Part shown: positions 43,196 through 54,588 of the stretch, one piece after another
Numbering within the stretch: position 1 is the stretch's first letter
Layout of the letters: each line of letters opens with the position of its first letter
Translations under genes and position numbers: made by a program
The notes under the pieces: model-generated
What the model saw: only the letters and a program-made list of their open reading frames with translations
The model's database searches: none
What the model was told of the DNA's origin: nothing
Assembly: GCA_014529385.2 (NCBI GenBank)
Contig: CM043946.1
Coordinates: 33,312,558-33,376,557, forward strand
Length of the DNA: 64,000 nt
Direction of reading: 5' to 3'
DNA from: Adiantum capillus-veneris
Lineage: Eukaryota; Streptophyta; Polypodiopsida; Polypodiales; Pteridaceae

Positions 43196-44411
43196 CTTTC
43201 TCAGAATGAAAAACACCCATATGTGCACATTCGAGAAGTGGCTTGCCCATTGTCCAATGCTGAAAGTAATAACCATAAATTTCCATATGAGAGCAACCAC
43301 CACTAGAGCAGGTTTGCATTGAACTTGACAAGCCAATTGTTTGGGCTCTAAACTTAATTCGAGGAACGCATCCAAAATCAAGACTGTGAGTATTGAGAAT
43401 TAGAAATTGGTTTTATTTTGAATAAACTATGGAGACAGTTATTGTCCCGGGTTCATACCAACTTTCCTGCTTGCAGATGCATAAAAAGACTGTTGTACGC
43501 ATATGGAAGGCTATGCGGAAATCTAGAGCTGCACAAGTCAAAAATTAAGGAAGTCATAGTGCCTAGACAGACGGTTGCCAACTCGTGTGGATGGAGGTGA
43601 CTTCTTCATGCTGAGTGTATACTACAGAGCTTCTTTGCACTAAAGCCATTTATGTCAAAGGTAGGTATTTTTCACAACATTACTATACCATGGTGATTGT
43701 TTGGATAAAAATGTATCTCAATTCCTTTTTATTTTTGTTTTGTCTCTTGTAGAGTGCATTGGAGAAGTACACACCACAATATTTTTGGAGATACTTTGCC
43801 ATCCTAATTAGGCATCTACTTTCAATTTCACATTCCGTGAGCATGGATGCAGAACACCCCCAATTGGATGACCACATTGTAGAGATAATGATGACTGCTG
43901 AGGGATAGCAGCAAATTGATTTCATAAGGTTAGCTGAGAAAGGACAAGAGCAAGAGGGGGCAGGAAATTTTGAGAAGAGAAATGCTGCAGAGGGAGAGTT
44001 TGACAAGGAGAAAAATCCAGATGAGGGGAAGGCCACATAGGAGCAAGATCATATAGATCAAGGGGCTGAGGAAGAAACAAATGTTAAAACTCCCTCTGCG
44101 CTTGGAGGGTTTTAGAAGGAAGAAGCTTATGCATAGGGAGGGCCAGAGAAAGAACACCCTAACCCTCAAGCAGAGCAAACCTCTCCCACAGTTCCACCTG
44201 TTGAGCTTGAAAATCAAGAGTCATTTATGTCTGACACACAAACAAATCATAGAACATTAGAAGCTATTTCAAGTGAAATGGAGCCCTCAACAATGGAGAC
44301 ACAAGAGTCTTGAACAACAGAAGAACAAGGGACTGATGAGAACAATCTTGAGGATGTCAACATTGAAAAGCCAACCTCCATGGAAGGCAAACCCAATATG
44401 GACTTTTGCTA
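43196..44411 (+). pseudogene. Possible Ulp1-type (C48) protease fragment and acidic tail
   Basis: Three exon-like blocks with plausible splice borders: 43199-43385 (after TTTCTCAG), 43480-43660 (after GCTTGCAG, ending before GTAGGT) and 43753-44411 (after CTTGTAG). The second contains IKEVIVPRQTVANSCGW, which fits the end of Ulp1/SENP peptidases (v-P-x-Q-x-N-x-x-D-C-G, Cys catalytic) with Ser for the usual Asp before Cys. The third begins SALEKYTPQYFWRYF and becomes Glu-rich. The His and Asp of a C48 triad are not located. There are at least four stops. The Ulp1 call is tentative. Confidence 0.4.
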
Positions 44412-44848
44412 AACATTGACATGATTGTTTTGGTAATAACCAATGTAAAAGAATATGAAAGTCAACCTATTGTCTAAATACCTATTTGTTTTACAAATTT
44501 TTTGTATAGACTAATTATTTTGGACGTCAATGGATTGTTGTTGTTTGGGGAGCCGTATGATCCCAACGTAGAACTTGTCAACCTGTGCAGTTTTAGGATA
44601 GACACTCGTAGAGCCATTGTGCGTCCAAGAACCAAGGAATTTAAACAATTTCTACTTCCAAGGTTTTGGGTTGCAATCTCATCCTTTGTGCAACAAAGAA
44701 ACCTCAATCCCCTTGTAATAACCATGGGTTGCAACGTAACGGGAATTGAACATTCACAATTTGATTTTTTGTGTTCACAGAAGGAGTGTATTGTCATTGA
44801 TGGCCACTACCACCCTACCAAATCAAATGTATTCATATCCTATAAAAC

Positions 44849-44996
44849 TGAGAGGCCCTGAGAACTGCCATGGCTGGATTCACTACCCAACCTCCCTTAT
44901 ATAGCCCCTGGCTACCGAATCCCCTGTTCCACACTTGCAGTTGGCCACCTATTGGCCCGGGTCTGTGACCCCCTTGGGTATGCCCTTGGCATGACA
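44849..44996 (-). repeat. Gypsy-D 3' LTR
   Basis: It begins TGTCATGCCAAGGGC on the minus strand at 44996, right after the polypurine tract CTCCAAGGGGGGAGTAA (45013-44997). A TATATAAG TATA-like site is at about 44903-44896. Confidence 0.9.
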
Positions 44997-44999
44997 TTA

Positions 45000-45189
45000 C
45001 TCCCCCCTTGGAGAAGTGTTTTTGTCCTTGAAAAACAAAGTGGGAAACTTCCTCTTAAGAGCACTAATGTTTTCCCAAGTGGCACCTTCTTCAGGTCGAT
45101 CTTTGCACTTGATTTAAGCTTGACAATGTACATGATGACACGTACGTAAATCATGATAGTCAAGAATCTACTCAGGTTCATGCGGTGGG
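45000..45189 (-). pseudogene. Gypsy-D chromodomain and end of pol
   Basis: The minus strand reads P-H-E-P-E, then ILDYHDLRT, then the chromodomain-like KDRPEEGATWENISALKRKF and FFKDKN, ending at a stop before the polypurine tract. Plant chromoviruses use this domain to target chromatin. In-frame stops are present. It is separated from integrase by the CACTA element, and the frame resumes in phase when that and one GTA copy are removed. Confidence 0.75.
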
Positions 45190-45192
45190 GTA

Positions 45193-45445
45193 CACTACAA
45201 GAGGTTGTGTGCTCTTGTGACGCTGTTAGCGACGAAAATACACTGGGTTTTTATAACCCCCGGCGTCGCTAAAATCGTCGCTAATAGCGTCGCTACGAGA
45301 GCGTCGCTATAAGCGTCGCTATATAGAGACGTTCATAGCGACGGTCATAGCGACGAATATAGCGACGTTTACACAGAAGTCTATAGCGACGCTTATAGCA
45401 ACGCTCCAGAGCCATAAATAGCGACGGTTATAGCGACGCCCGAGA
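45193..45445. repeat. CACTA left end: TIR and subterminal repeats
   Basis: After the 12-bp TIR, the motif TAGCGACG or CGTCGCTA occurs about a dozen times in both orientations between 45228 and 45442. Such arrays bind TNPA in En/Spm elements. The right end (51765-51871) has fewer copies, in keeping with the usual asymmetry of the two ends. Confidence 0.9.
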
Positions 45446-45783
45446 GATTTTTTTTTTGGTGACAGGGCATTCACCCATCAACCATATTGTACTTGATTCA
45501 CTTTTTAAAAAAAGTGCAAGGGTAGATAATAGACCCAAAATAGTCACCCACAAGACGCATTGTTTGCAAAATTGACAAGCGTAAAATTGACAATTGTACA
45601 CATCATAGGCAAAATGAATTGATTGGCAAATGTAATAATGACAATTGTACAACATCATAGGCATAAAGAATTGATTGGCAAAATGAACTGCAGTGACAAA
45701 TGTAATAATATACATGGTTCAAAAAGACGTATAAAATCCGTCTCATGATACATAAGCTATGAGAAACCCTAAACTAATGCTAT

Positions 45784-47118
45784 CTAGCTACTGCTAAACT
45801 GACGTCGTCTAGTCAGACGTCTCATCGCATCCAAGCGGCGTATCTGTCGGATTCTGCAAAAAAATACAATAAGACAGCTTTCAGTAAGTATAAACATATA
45901 ACGACATTTATAAAACAATACAAAAAATAGAAAAGAGTAAACCCTAATACTAACCATGCCGCCGTGAGAACTGAGAATGTCCATCAAGGCGTTTAAGCCC
46001 TTCCTGCCTGCGTACTCGCGCTCGTACCGTGTGGGATCACGTCCTGTCATCGACCACTGTCAAAACATACAAAGATTTCATTATGTTAGAATTAAAAAAC
46101 TCATAAACCCTAAACTATCGAACATAAAGAGCAATGCAAAAACACTTACAAAATCGGCCTCAAATGATGCCCATCCACCGCTCCCCAAGTGGTGCGAGCT
46201 CCCTGCCTCTACTCGCGCTCTGGCTGCATCCTTTTGTTGCTTCCACTTGTCGGGATTCTCGCGCGCTGCTTTCTTCGCATTCTTCCAATCTTCTTTGGCC
46301 AGCCAATCTAGCCTGTTCGACCCATGCTTGATTGCTTTCTGCACTTCGAAACGCTTGTGTTTGCAGTATTCGCGCATTCGAATCTTCATCAGGTCTTCAT
46401 TGAAGCGCTGATCCCGTGTTGGAACGGGAAACTCGTCATGAAGTATGCTGATGACTCTATCTTTTAAATCACTTGGTACTTCACTCCATTTGTTTAGTAT
46501 GTAGTGTCTAAACAGCTGAGAGCAAAGACCACGCATGCGCGAGATCACCTTCTTGCCGTCATCATCCATGATGATGCCGCCGCTGAAGTCGATGGAGTAA
46601 GGCAAGCCCTCTGGCCGGTGACGCGTGAACTTGGGTGTCCCGGCAGGGGTCTCTAGCGGCGTGTCGATGGGGGTACGGACGTTAGGTGTCTCCACCGGCG
46701 TCTGGGCCCCGAAGCAAGGAGTGTCGAGTGGGGTGGCTCCTGGCGGAGTAGGTAGAGGTGTGTAGCTGCTAGGAACAGTCAACCGCGCAAAACCTGGCGT
46801 AGATGGCGATGCTGTGGCTGGTGTGGGGGCGGGCAAATAAGGGGAGGGTAAAGAGCCTCTTAGAACACGAGGCGGTGTGAAGGCATCGGCGGCGGAATCC
46901 CCACAACAACCGCCACCGCCACCACTAGAGCGCCGGTGTCTAGACGAGTGTGAAGATCGTCTCGTCGACACCGAAGCTTCGGAGCGTGCCGAATGCTCCG
47001 AAAGAGAGGGAGATGCGGATGGAGTAGGAACGCGCGATGATGCGCCAGAGCGATGACGCTCCACGTACCACTGTCTCTGCTGCGGTGACAAAGAAGAAAT
47101 AAACTCCTCATCATCCAT
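45784..47118 (-). CDS. CACTA TNPA-like DNA-binding protein (three exons)
   Basis: Exon 1 is 47118-46150 (start MDDEEFISSL, donor GTAAGTG), exon 2 is 46056-45955 and exon 3 is 45853-45784, with GT/AG borders. The first 130 residues are Ser/Arg-rich and then Pro/Thr-rich with T-P-x-(D/E)-T-P repeats. Residues about 150-290 form the conserved plant transposase (Transposase_24-like) region: DDDGKKVISRMRGLCSQLF, CKHKRFEVQKAIKHG, and WKNAKKAARENPDKW. It is expected to bind subterminal repeats and assist TNP2. No lesion is visible. Confidence 0.8.
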
Positions 47119-47489
47119 ACCTGCATTAAACACACGAATATTTAAACTTAATATTGAATGAATAGAGTAGACAATGACGCAAAGACCATTAAATACAATG
47201 ACGTAATGACACATATAAATACAATGACGCAATGAATTGAGTGATAGAAGAGGCAAGTCGAAAACTCAGAATTTTCAATCAAAAGATGTGAGTGCGAGTA
47301 GAAAAGAGCGTTATACACCATGGAAGGTACTTAGAGAGCAAGAGCTTTTACAACACGGAGCAAAATTGTTCAAATACAATATTTGTGGCTTTAAGAGATC
47401 TCTCTCTCTCATCCTCGCATAACTCAGCATAACTTCCTATATCTATATAGAGCTTTAAGAGATCTCTCTCTCATCCTCGCATAACTCAG

Positions 47490-49973
47490 CATACCAACCA
47501 ACCTTCTGCCATGCTACCCTCCGGACGTGCCTTTTGACGCACATATCCCTTAAGCGTTTTCATGAAACGTTCTAAGAAGAACATCCATCTGGAATGAACT
47601 GTGCCAGCTATTTCCACCTCATCAACTATGTGAACAAGAAGATGCACCTGAATGGTTAGCATGGTAGTAGGAAAATGTTTCTCAAACATGCACACAAGCT
47701 CCGCAGCATTTAGTTTGGCGAATGGTATGGACTCTACGTTGATCTCCTTTTGTGAGATCCATTGCACCAGCTTTGCAAGTTTGTAGATTGTGTTACGGAC
47801 GTCGAGAGACAAACATCCCTCAATGGCAACCGGTAAAATAAACTGTAAAGTATGTGCAGCAATGATATTAAAGTCCACATTTTATGCATTGATATTAAAG
47901 TCCACTATGAACGTACCTGACACATTTTATGCCAATCGTGTGACTTCAAATCGGTAAGCTTTCCTTCTTTAGTAAAACACGTTCGGAGCGAGTGCATTAC
48001 GCCAGTGGGGGTCCGCAAAGATCGAATGGTCTCTTTTACTTTGCGTTCTTGGGCTCTTGTGAAAATCCATGGTGCTTTAGGGAGTTTTATCGATCCATCA
48101 GACGCTGTTTGCGGCCAATATTGCTCCATACGATCCACATTTCTAAGGTCAACTCTGGCTCCCAAAGTATCTTTCTTGCCGGTCAGATGGTCCCATAGTA
48201 GATTATCCACATTCTTGAATATGTGCATTGGATTGAGTAAGTGATTGATCATGAGTCGGGGCCAGTATGGTAACTCGTACCATAGAGATAGTCTCTTCAT
48301 CCCTGGAGGCAACCCGTCATCGCACATCTCCTTCTGCTCTAACCATGCTTGTGCAGACATCCTTGGTGGCTCTCTTCCCAAAAAGCCGTCGCGTAACACA
48401 TGATTCTCTGGAAGATACGCTTGATGACCTTCGTAGATTTGCTTCTTCAGTGAGGGCGCCCTACGTGCATTCAGTCTAGGTCCACATGTGACACATGCTT
48501 TGTATCCGCTTGTTTGAAGCCCTGCATGTATACACATGATAATAGATCAATTATGGGAAAAAACAAGATTTACAGTGTCTGAGTGAGGAGTGTCAATAGA
48601 TCACCTGAGCATTCTGTTAGCTCGGGATAGTCATGCATGGTCCACATTAGAATGCCTCTGATCAAAGCATTCCGTCGTCCTGTGTGTCGGCTCATATCCA
48701 CCACCTCTATGCCAATCCACAATTGTTGTAGCTCTTCCAATAGTGGACGAAGATACACATCCATATTCTTCACTTTATATCGCCCTGGCACAATCAAGCT
48801 TAGCCATAGGTGCCCCTTCTTCGTAGTCAACCATGGGGGAATGTTGTAGTTGACGATGACAATGGGCCATACACTGTAAGATGTTGATCTTTGACTAAAT
48901 GGATTTACGCCATCCATAGGTAGGCCTAAGCGCAAATTTCAAGCTTCCCTGGCAAAATCCGACCATGTTCCATCTATATGTTTCCAGGCTGCGCAATCAA
49001 CAGGAATTCGTAGCACACCATCCGAAGATTTATTCTCCTCATGCCATGATGCTAGGGCGGCCATGGACTTACATTCGAAGAAATGCTTGATGCGAGGAAG
49101 CAGAGGAAAATGTCGCAAAACCTTTTGTGGAATTTTTGTCCCGTGGAGATCTACTCGATATCTTTCGGAATCACATTTCGGACACTTCTCCATGTCTATG
49201 TATTCCCCTCTGAAAAGAATGCAGTCATTAGGACAAGCGTGGATAGAATTGTAATCCATCCCCAAGTTTCGCAAAATCTTTCTTGCTTCATCTCGGGAAT
49301 CTGGCATCACATTGTCACCTGGTAGTATGTGCTCTTTAAGCAATCTACACAACATAAAAATATGATACAGTCGTGTAAAAATCTATCAGATCATTATACA
49401 TTTAGAGTTTTATTAAAGTAAACTAATTGTAATAGATCACCTGAAAAGCGCTGTGACGCTAGTGTCACTCCATCCAAACTTTGCCTGCTTGTTGAGAAGA
49501 ACCAGGAGTGCTTTCAATCTAGACATACGTGCTCCATTATACAATGGCGTATCGGCTTCACTTTTCATATCATCATAGATAAGCCTTTCTGAATCCATGA
49601 TCGTCTCGATCATTTCATCAATCTCGGGCTCAAACATTGCCTCGTTGGGAATGTGCTCTGCATGATCATCCCCCGAGCTGTCAGAGGCTACATCTTGTGG
49701 CCTCACATATGCTGCTTGACCAAAGCGCCTGCTAACACGTCTATTGGGTTGCAAGATTGCTGCTTGTTGGCCAGCGTCAGAGTCCGACGAGTTATAATTG
49801 GCAACAACTCGATCTATAATAGATGGATCGAACTCGCCAAATTCGCGAACGTGCTGCAAAGAAACACGTATTGTCCGTCGCACAGCATGCTTGCATTGAT
49901 TACAAGGACATAAGACCCTCGTTGAGAGATAGGTGTTTCGGTTGGACGGTCCCACATCCTCGTCACTACTCAT
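47490..49973 (-). pseudogene. CACTA TNP2-type transposase (four exons, one stop, short C-terminus)
   Basis: Exons by GT/AG borders are 49973-49441, 49344-48605, 48521-47917 and 47842-about 47490. Exon 1 holds the transposase-associated zinc domain (CPCNQCKHAV). Exon 2 has CPNDCILFRGEY, CPKCDSERY and, after an in-frame TGA (48939-48941), LRLGLPMDGVNPFSQRSTSY and WPIVIVNYNIPPWL, the DG and NLPP blocks of TNP2. Exon 3 has KACVTCG, LPYWPRLMINHLLNPMHIFK and HDWHKMCQ. Exon 4 has RFMKTLKGYVRQKARPEGS, then ends abruptly. The C-terminal ~200 residues usual for the family are missing. Confidence 0.88.
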
Positions 49974-50035
49974 AATGAGGATAAAAATCTTATAACCTGG
50001 ACAACAAATTTAATATTCTATTGGCATTCTTCGTC

Positions 50036-50040
<5 letters not shown>

Positions 50041-50079
<39 letters not shown>
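50041..50079. repeat. (CT)n microsatellite upstream of CACTA TNP2
   Basis: CT dinucleotides about 70 bp upstream of the TNP2 start on the minus strand, so GA repeats lie in the presumed 5' UTR or promoter. Confidence 0.9.
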
Positions 50080-50081
<2 letters not shown>

Positions 50082-50389
50082 CTCACATTCTCTAGTCATG
50101 TCCAATCCCCGCACACCTCGGTCTAGAGGTGCACGGAGATCAGAACCACCGGGTTATAATCTCGTCTTTATTGGTCAATACCTATATTTGTGGGTACAAG
50201 AAATCTACAGACCCACGTCTACATGATACTGCATGTAGTGGACAAAACCCCTTTGCCTCTTCTCTAGCTGTAGCACTTCACAGCATCTTAACATCTTTTC
50301 ACAATAGATCTTTTCACTGTTCGTCTAACTCTAAACCCTAAACCGTAAGTAATTCTTGCGTGGACTCGATCTAACGTAAATAAGCGCAA

Positions 50390-51240
50390 ATCTAAATAAA
50401 CGTAAATCTAACTAAAAATAAACCTAAATCTAATTTAACGTAAGTCTACATCTAACCTAATCTTTAACGTCTTTTGGGATAGTTTCCTATGACGTTAAAA
50501 CTCTCTTCTTCTTGTGTGTGTGTGTGTGTGGGTAAACCTAAATAAACCTAACTCTAATCTAATATAACATAAATCTAAATCTAACGTAAATTATGTTATA
50601 TTAAAAACAAAGAACTAAACTAGAAGGGATTATAAGAACCTTAAAACTGATTTAACACATAATTTTTCACATAACTCGGCAAGAGTTGGCATTCTCATCA
50701 CTAAAGATGTGAGAGTTAACTTCCGGCGGTGACGTTGCCTCATCTCCATCCACATCTGACGACAGCAATTGGCCCTTTGGACCATTCTTGCTCTTGTTAC
50801 TAACTTTGAAGTTGCTGTTGAATGACTAGAGGTTGTCTAGATGGTCTTTGTCGGGGATGTAGTGACTCTTGCCGCCCTGAAGATCCACCTTCTTCCCTAT
50901 CTTCTGAAGACATTTCACCAGTACTTTTGGATCGACGGAGCCCACCATGAGTGAAGGCAGCAATACCCTATATTCCATTGAGGGCTTTCTTCACCCGCTT
51001 CATGCAGGCATCGCAGTCTATGGAGACCTAAATCTAATCTAATATAACGTAAATCTAAATCTAGCGTAAATAAACGTAAATCTAACTAAAAATAAACCTA
51101 AATCTAATCTAATTTAACTTAAATAAACCTAAATCTAATTTAACGTAAATCTACATCTAACCTAATCTTTAATGTCTTTTATGATAGTTTCCTACGACGT
51201 TATAACTCTCTTCTTCTTGTGTGTGTGCGCGTGTGTGGAT
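50390..51240. repeat. Duplicated AT-rich segment flanking the HMA fragment
   Basis: The block from AACCTAAATCTAATTTAACGT to AACTCTCTTCTTCTTGTGTG occurs at about 50400-50528 and again at 51110-51225. Both copies are made of degenerate TAAATCTAA-type repeats and end in (TG)n. Together they bracket the HMA fragment. Confidence 0.7.
50640..51027 (-). pseudogene. Captured heavy-metal-associated (HMA) domain gene fragment
   Basis: On the minus strand from 51027 the frame reads VSIDCDACMKRVKKALNGI, with the C-x-x-C metal site of HMA domains. After a frameshift it continues SVDPKVLVKCLQKIGKKVDL, then a GGKSHYIPDKDHLDNL block and a stop at 50828-50826, with a possible tail to 50640. This is the beta-alpha-beta-beta-alpha-beta fold of plant HIPP-type copper and heavy-metal proteins. 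It lies in a non-coding part of the CACTA element and is flanked by two copies of an AT-rich repeat (50390-50545 and 51060-51240), so it looks like transduplicated host sequence. Confidence 0.75.
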
Positions 51241-51423
51241 GTGTGTGCCAATAAAAAGAGATAAATGGTATAACCTTTCTATCACCCATGCCAAGTATGA
51301 TAGATTGGTTATGCCATTTCCCTCTTGAATAATAGGTCTTGAGTTCAACTCCTCGTCGGCTAGATCTTTAGGTCTTTTAACCTTTCTCTCTCTCTCTCAA
51401 AAGCGTTTTTGTTTATGTTTGTA

Positions 51424-51424
<1 letters not shown>

Positions 51425-51475
<51 letters not shown>

Positions 51476-51482
51476 AGCACTA

Positions 51483-51515
<33 letters not shown>

Positions 51516-51614
51516 GAGAGAGAAAGAGGGGAAGGGAACATGAGAGTGAGGAGAGGGAAGGAGCATACCCTGCTCTCCTTCCTCTCCTCGTCTGTGTGTG
51601 TGTGTGTGTGTGTG

Positions 51615-51670
<56 letters not shown>
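51425..51670. repeat. Clustered (CT)n, (TG)n and (AG)n microsatellites in CACTA
   Basis: (CT)n at 51429-51472, (TG)n at 51483-51498, (AG)n from 51499, (TG)n at 51592-51615 and (AG)n at 51623-51668. The pair (TG)n(AG)n is repeated, with GGAG-rich sequence between. Open frames through the tract are only dipeptide repeats. Confidence 0.92.
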
Positions 51671-51674
<4 letters not shown>

Positions 51675-51874
51675 CGTTACCTGCTCCTTGCTTGAGGGCG
51701 CCGAAAAACTTAGATATGAGATCTGAGTTTTTGGGCGCTCTCTGTTATTTTTTTTAGCCCAGCCGGTGTCGCTATGAGCGTCGCAAATTAACAAGTAAAT
51801 TTGCGACGCTCATAGCGACGCCGGGAAATATTTTTTTTGAGCGTCGCTAATATGAATAGCCTCTTGTAGTGGTA

Positions 51875-52740
51875 GGAGGTTCAACAAAATCGACCATAAT
51901 CTGTTGGTCAATGACATTGTCATCCCCATGTAATTGTTTACGTAAATGGCTTACATGAAATATCGGATGGAAACGACAGTGTGTCGATAACAAGAGTTTG
52001 TAGGCACGATCACCAAATCGCTTGAGTATCTTGAAAGGCCCACAATATCTTGGAGATAATTTAGGTGTTGGCCCAGTTTTCAGACTTTTTGAATGCTCTG
52101 GCACACTCAAAAACACTTCTTCCCCTTCCTCAAAGGTAACTTGCTGACGTTTCTCATCAGCGTACTTCTTATACCGATCCAGAGCTTGCTGGACATTTTG
52201 ATGAGCGAGTTTCAGCATATCCATATGGTCTTGGAGAAAATCCTTAACTTGCTAGAGTTTTTTAGTTGCCAACCCCACCCACCGTAATGGGTGACCTAGG
52301 TTGAAAACCATACATGAGCATGAAAGGACTAAATCCAGTTGTGACATGCTTAGCATTGTTCCAAGAAAACTCAAGAAGAGGTAGATACTCTTCCCAGTCC
52401 GTTTGTTTCTTGCTAACATATACACAAAGCATATCCTCTAGCACTTGGTTAACTCCTTTAGTTTGATCATCTGTTTTTGGGTGATCTGTTGTACTGAGGT
52501 TGAGTTGTGTACCCAATCGTTTAAACATAGCCCTCCAACAATGACTGTTAAACTTGGGATCATGATCAGTCATAATGTTACTTGGCAATCCATACAACTT
52601 GTACAGATTGTTCACAAATAACTTAGCTAATTATGGAGTCTTTATGGTTGACTTGATTGGAATAAACTTGCATAGTTTAGTCAACCAGCCTACGATCACC
52701 CAACTGAGTCACGACCTCGTACAGTGGTTGGTAAACCCAC
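51875..52740 (-). pseudogene. Gypsy-D integrase core and C-terminal domain
   Basis: The frame 52615-52262 has NNLYKLYGLPSNIMTDHDPKF (second catalytic Asp). The position of the Glu is degraded (DDQTKGVNQVLE where Q-T-E-x-x-N is expected). WEEYLPLLEFSWNN follows. The frame 52224-51875 has the C-terminal module with YCGPFKILKRFGDRAYKL and FHPIFHVSHLRKQL, typical of chromoviruses. A stop at about 52258 separates them. Confidence 0.85.
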
Positions 52741-52811
52741 AACAAAATCCATAGAGATACTTTCCCATTTCCCATTGGGAATATCCAAAGGATGTAAGAG
52801 TCCTCATGCCT

Positions 52812-53382
52812 TCAAGCACTCTGCTTTGTTAACTTGACATATTTGGCAATGCAAGACATAGTCTTGAACAAAGCCATGTAAACCTGGCCAGTAAAACTAT
52901 CATCGTATGAGAGTATAAGTCTTTTTAATACCTGGGTGCCTTGCACTTGGACTGTCATGACATTCATAAAGAATTTGGAACCAAATGTCATGTCCATCGG
53001 TACACAAACTCTCCCCTTGTGGAGTCGGACCCATTATCGATGAAAAGTTTCTTCCATCGATGCAGTTCATCACTTGACGGAGGAGAACTGTGTGTGGAGG
53101 TTAACGACACAATACCAACAGCATTGGAGTGAGAAGGATCCCTCATTTGCACATGGCTCCACACTTTGGAGTATGCATCATCATGCTCATATTTGTGCTT
53201 CAAAGAAACCAAAATTCAGTGTGAAATTCCGTGAACAAAAGTGAATTGATCTCAGGCATATGGCTAAGAGCATCAGCCACCACATTGTATTGTCCTTTAT
53301 GATACCTGAGCTTTGCGTCATACTCCTGAAGGATCTCAGCCCACCTGGACTTTTGTCCCTTCAAGTATGTTTGTTGTGTAAA
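52812..53382 (-). pseudogene. Gypsy-D RNase H-integrase linker and zinc-binding remnant
   Basis: Overlapping frames (53212-52988, 52997-52812) cover the segment between RNase H and integrase core. A YDDSFTGQVYMA block and a YVKLTKQS block correspond to the H-H and C-x-x-C parts of the zinc-binding domain but are badly eroded by frameshifts and substitutions. Confidence 0.55.
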
Positions 53383-54511
53383 TTATCTTATGCTTTCATG
53401 GTCAAACAGAGCTTCATACAAATAATGCCACCATGTCTTTAAGGCAGACACTATTGCGTAGAGTTTGCGTTCATAAGCAAAATAATTCTGCTGCACTGAA
53501 TCAAGCTTCTTGCTTTCAAATGCAATTGGCCTCCCCTCTTGTAGAATGACTGCTCCAATAGCACGATTACTGGCATCGGTTTCCAAAGGATCCACAATAG
53601 TCAGAATAGACGCTGTAGCTAATGCATCCTTGAGTGTATCAAAACTATGCTGTTGAGCGCCCCCCCATTGAAAGGTCTTTCCTTTGCCTTTCACTTGGTC
53701 CGTCATTGGAACAACAATATTAGCATAGTTTTTAACGAACCTTTGATAAAAGCCTACAAATCTCAAGAAAATCTATAACTCTTCTAGATTTTTAGGAGAA
53801 GGCCACCTCCAAATGGCATCCACTTTGGATTGATCCATGTGCATCCCAATAGCTAAGATAACATGCCCAAGATAGTGAATTCTCTCCTTGAGAAAACCAC
53901 ACTTGGATTCTTTGGCATAAATTATTTATTTGTAACAATTCAAGCACTTGCCTTAGATGTTGCAAGTGCTTTTCCTCAGAAGCACTATTTACGAGAATGT
54001 CATCGAGAAAAACGATAACAACTTTGCCCAAGTACACTCTCAAGACACTATCCATGAGTGTCATGAATGTTGCAGGCGCATTAGTTAACCCAAAAGGCAT
54101 AGCCAAAAACTCGTAATGACCAAACCTTGTTTGGAATTTAGTTTTGGGTATATCAGCAAATCGACTACGTACTTGGTGATAGCTTGGTGATGTCGACCGC
54201 AAATATATCTTTGTAAAAGTACGAGCATGAATGATCTTGTCAAACAACTCATCCACACGTGGTAATGGGTATTTGTTCTTAATAGTGGCCATATTTAATC
54301 TACGGTAGTCTACGCACATGTGCATATTACCATCCTTTTTCTTCACTAATAGGATAGGAGAAGCCCATGGTGAGGAACTTGGTTGAATAAACCCTCTTCT
54401 AAGATAGTCAGCAAGCTGACGTTCCACCTCAACACCTATAAAATAACTCATTTTGTAGGGTGATTTATTGACTGGTTTACTGCCTGCAACCACGTCTATG
54501 CCATGTTGCAC
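53383..54511 (-). pseudogene. Gypsy-D reverse transcriptase and RNase H
   Basis: The frame 54511-53792 holds [58 protein letters not shown] and the catalytic [10 protein letters not shown]. The frame 53766-53383 begins MRFVGFYQRFVKNYA, then RNase H: TDASNRAIGAVILQ, the Glu in YFAYERKLYAIVSALKTW and a truncated end FDHESIR. A frameshift separates the two, and catalytic Asp residues are present. Confidence 0.88.
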
Positions 54512-54588
54512 AGATCATGTTGGCGTGGTAATCTTGATGACAAATCATTAGGGAAAACATCATGAAATTTCATTAATAATTGTTTCAA

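Larger units (their letters stand above)
45193..51871 (-). mobile_element. Complete CACTA (En/Spm) DNA transposon
   Basis: The termini are CACTACAAGAGG (45193-45204) and its exact inverse CCTCTTGTAGTG (51860-51871), flanked by the 3-bp duplication GTA (45190-45192, 51872-51874). Both ends carry many copies of (T)AGCGACG/CGTCGCTA as subterminal repeats. It encodes a TNP2-type transposase (49973-47490) and a TNPA-like protein (47118-45784), both on the minus strand, and holds a captured HMA gene fragment (50640-51027). TNP2 has one in-frame stop and lacks its C-terminus, so this copy is probably non-autonomous now. Confidence 0.95.

Noticed and set aside
44474-44797. Minus-strand frame opposite the FCP1-like exon
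   Set aside because: Antisense shadow; the plus strand has the recognisable phosphatase motifs.
45193-45445. CRISPR-like array of short repeats
   Set aside because: The repeats are in both orientations with irregular spacing and belong to a CACTA subterminal region.
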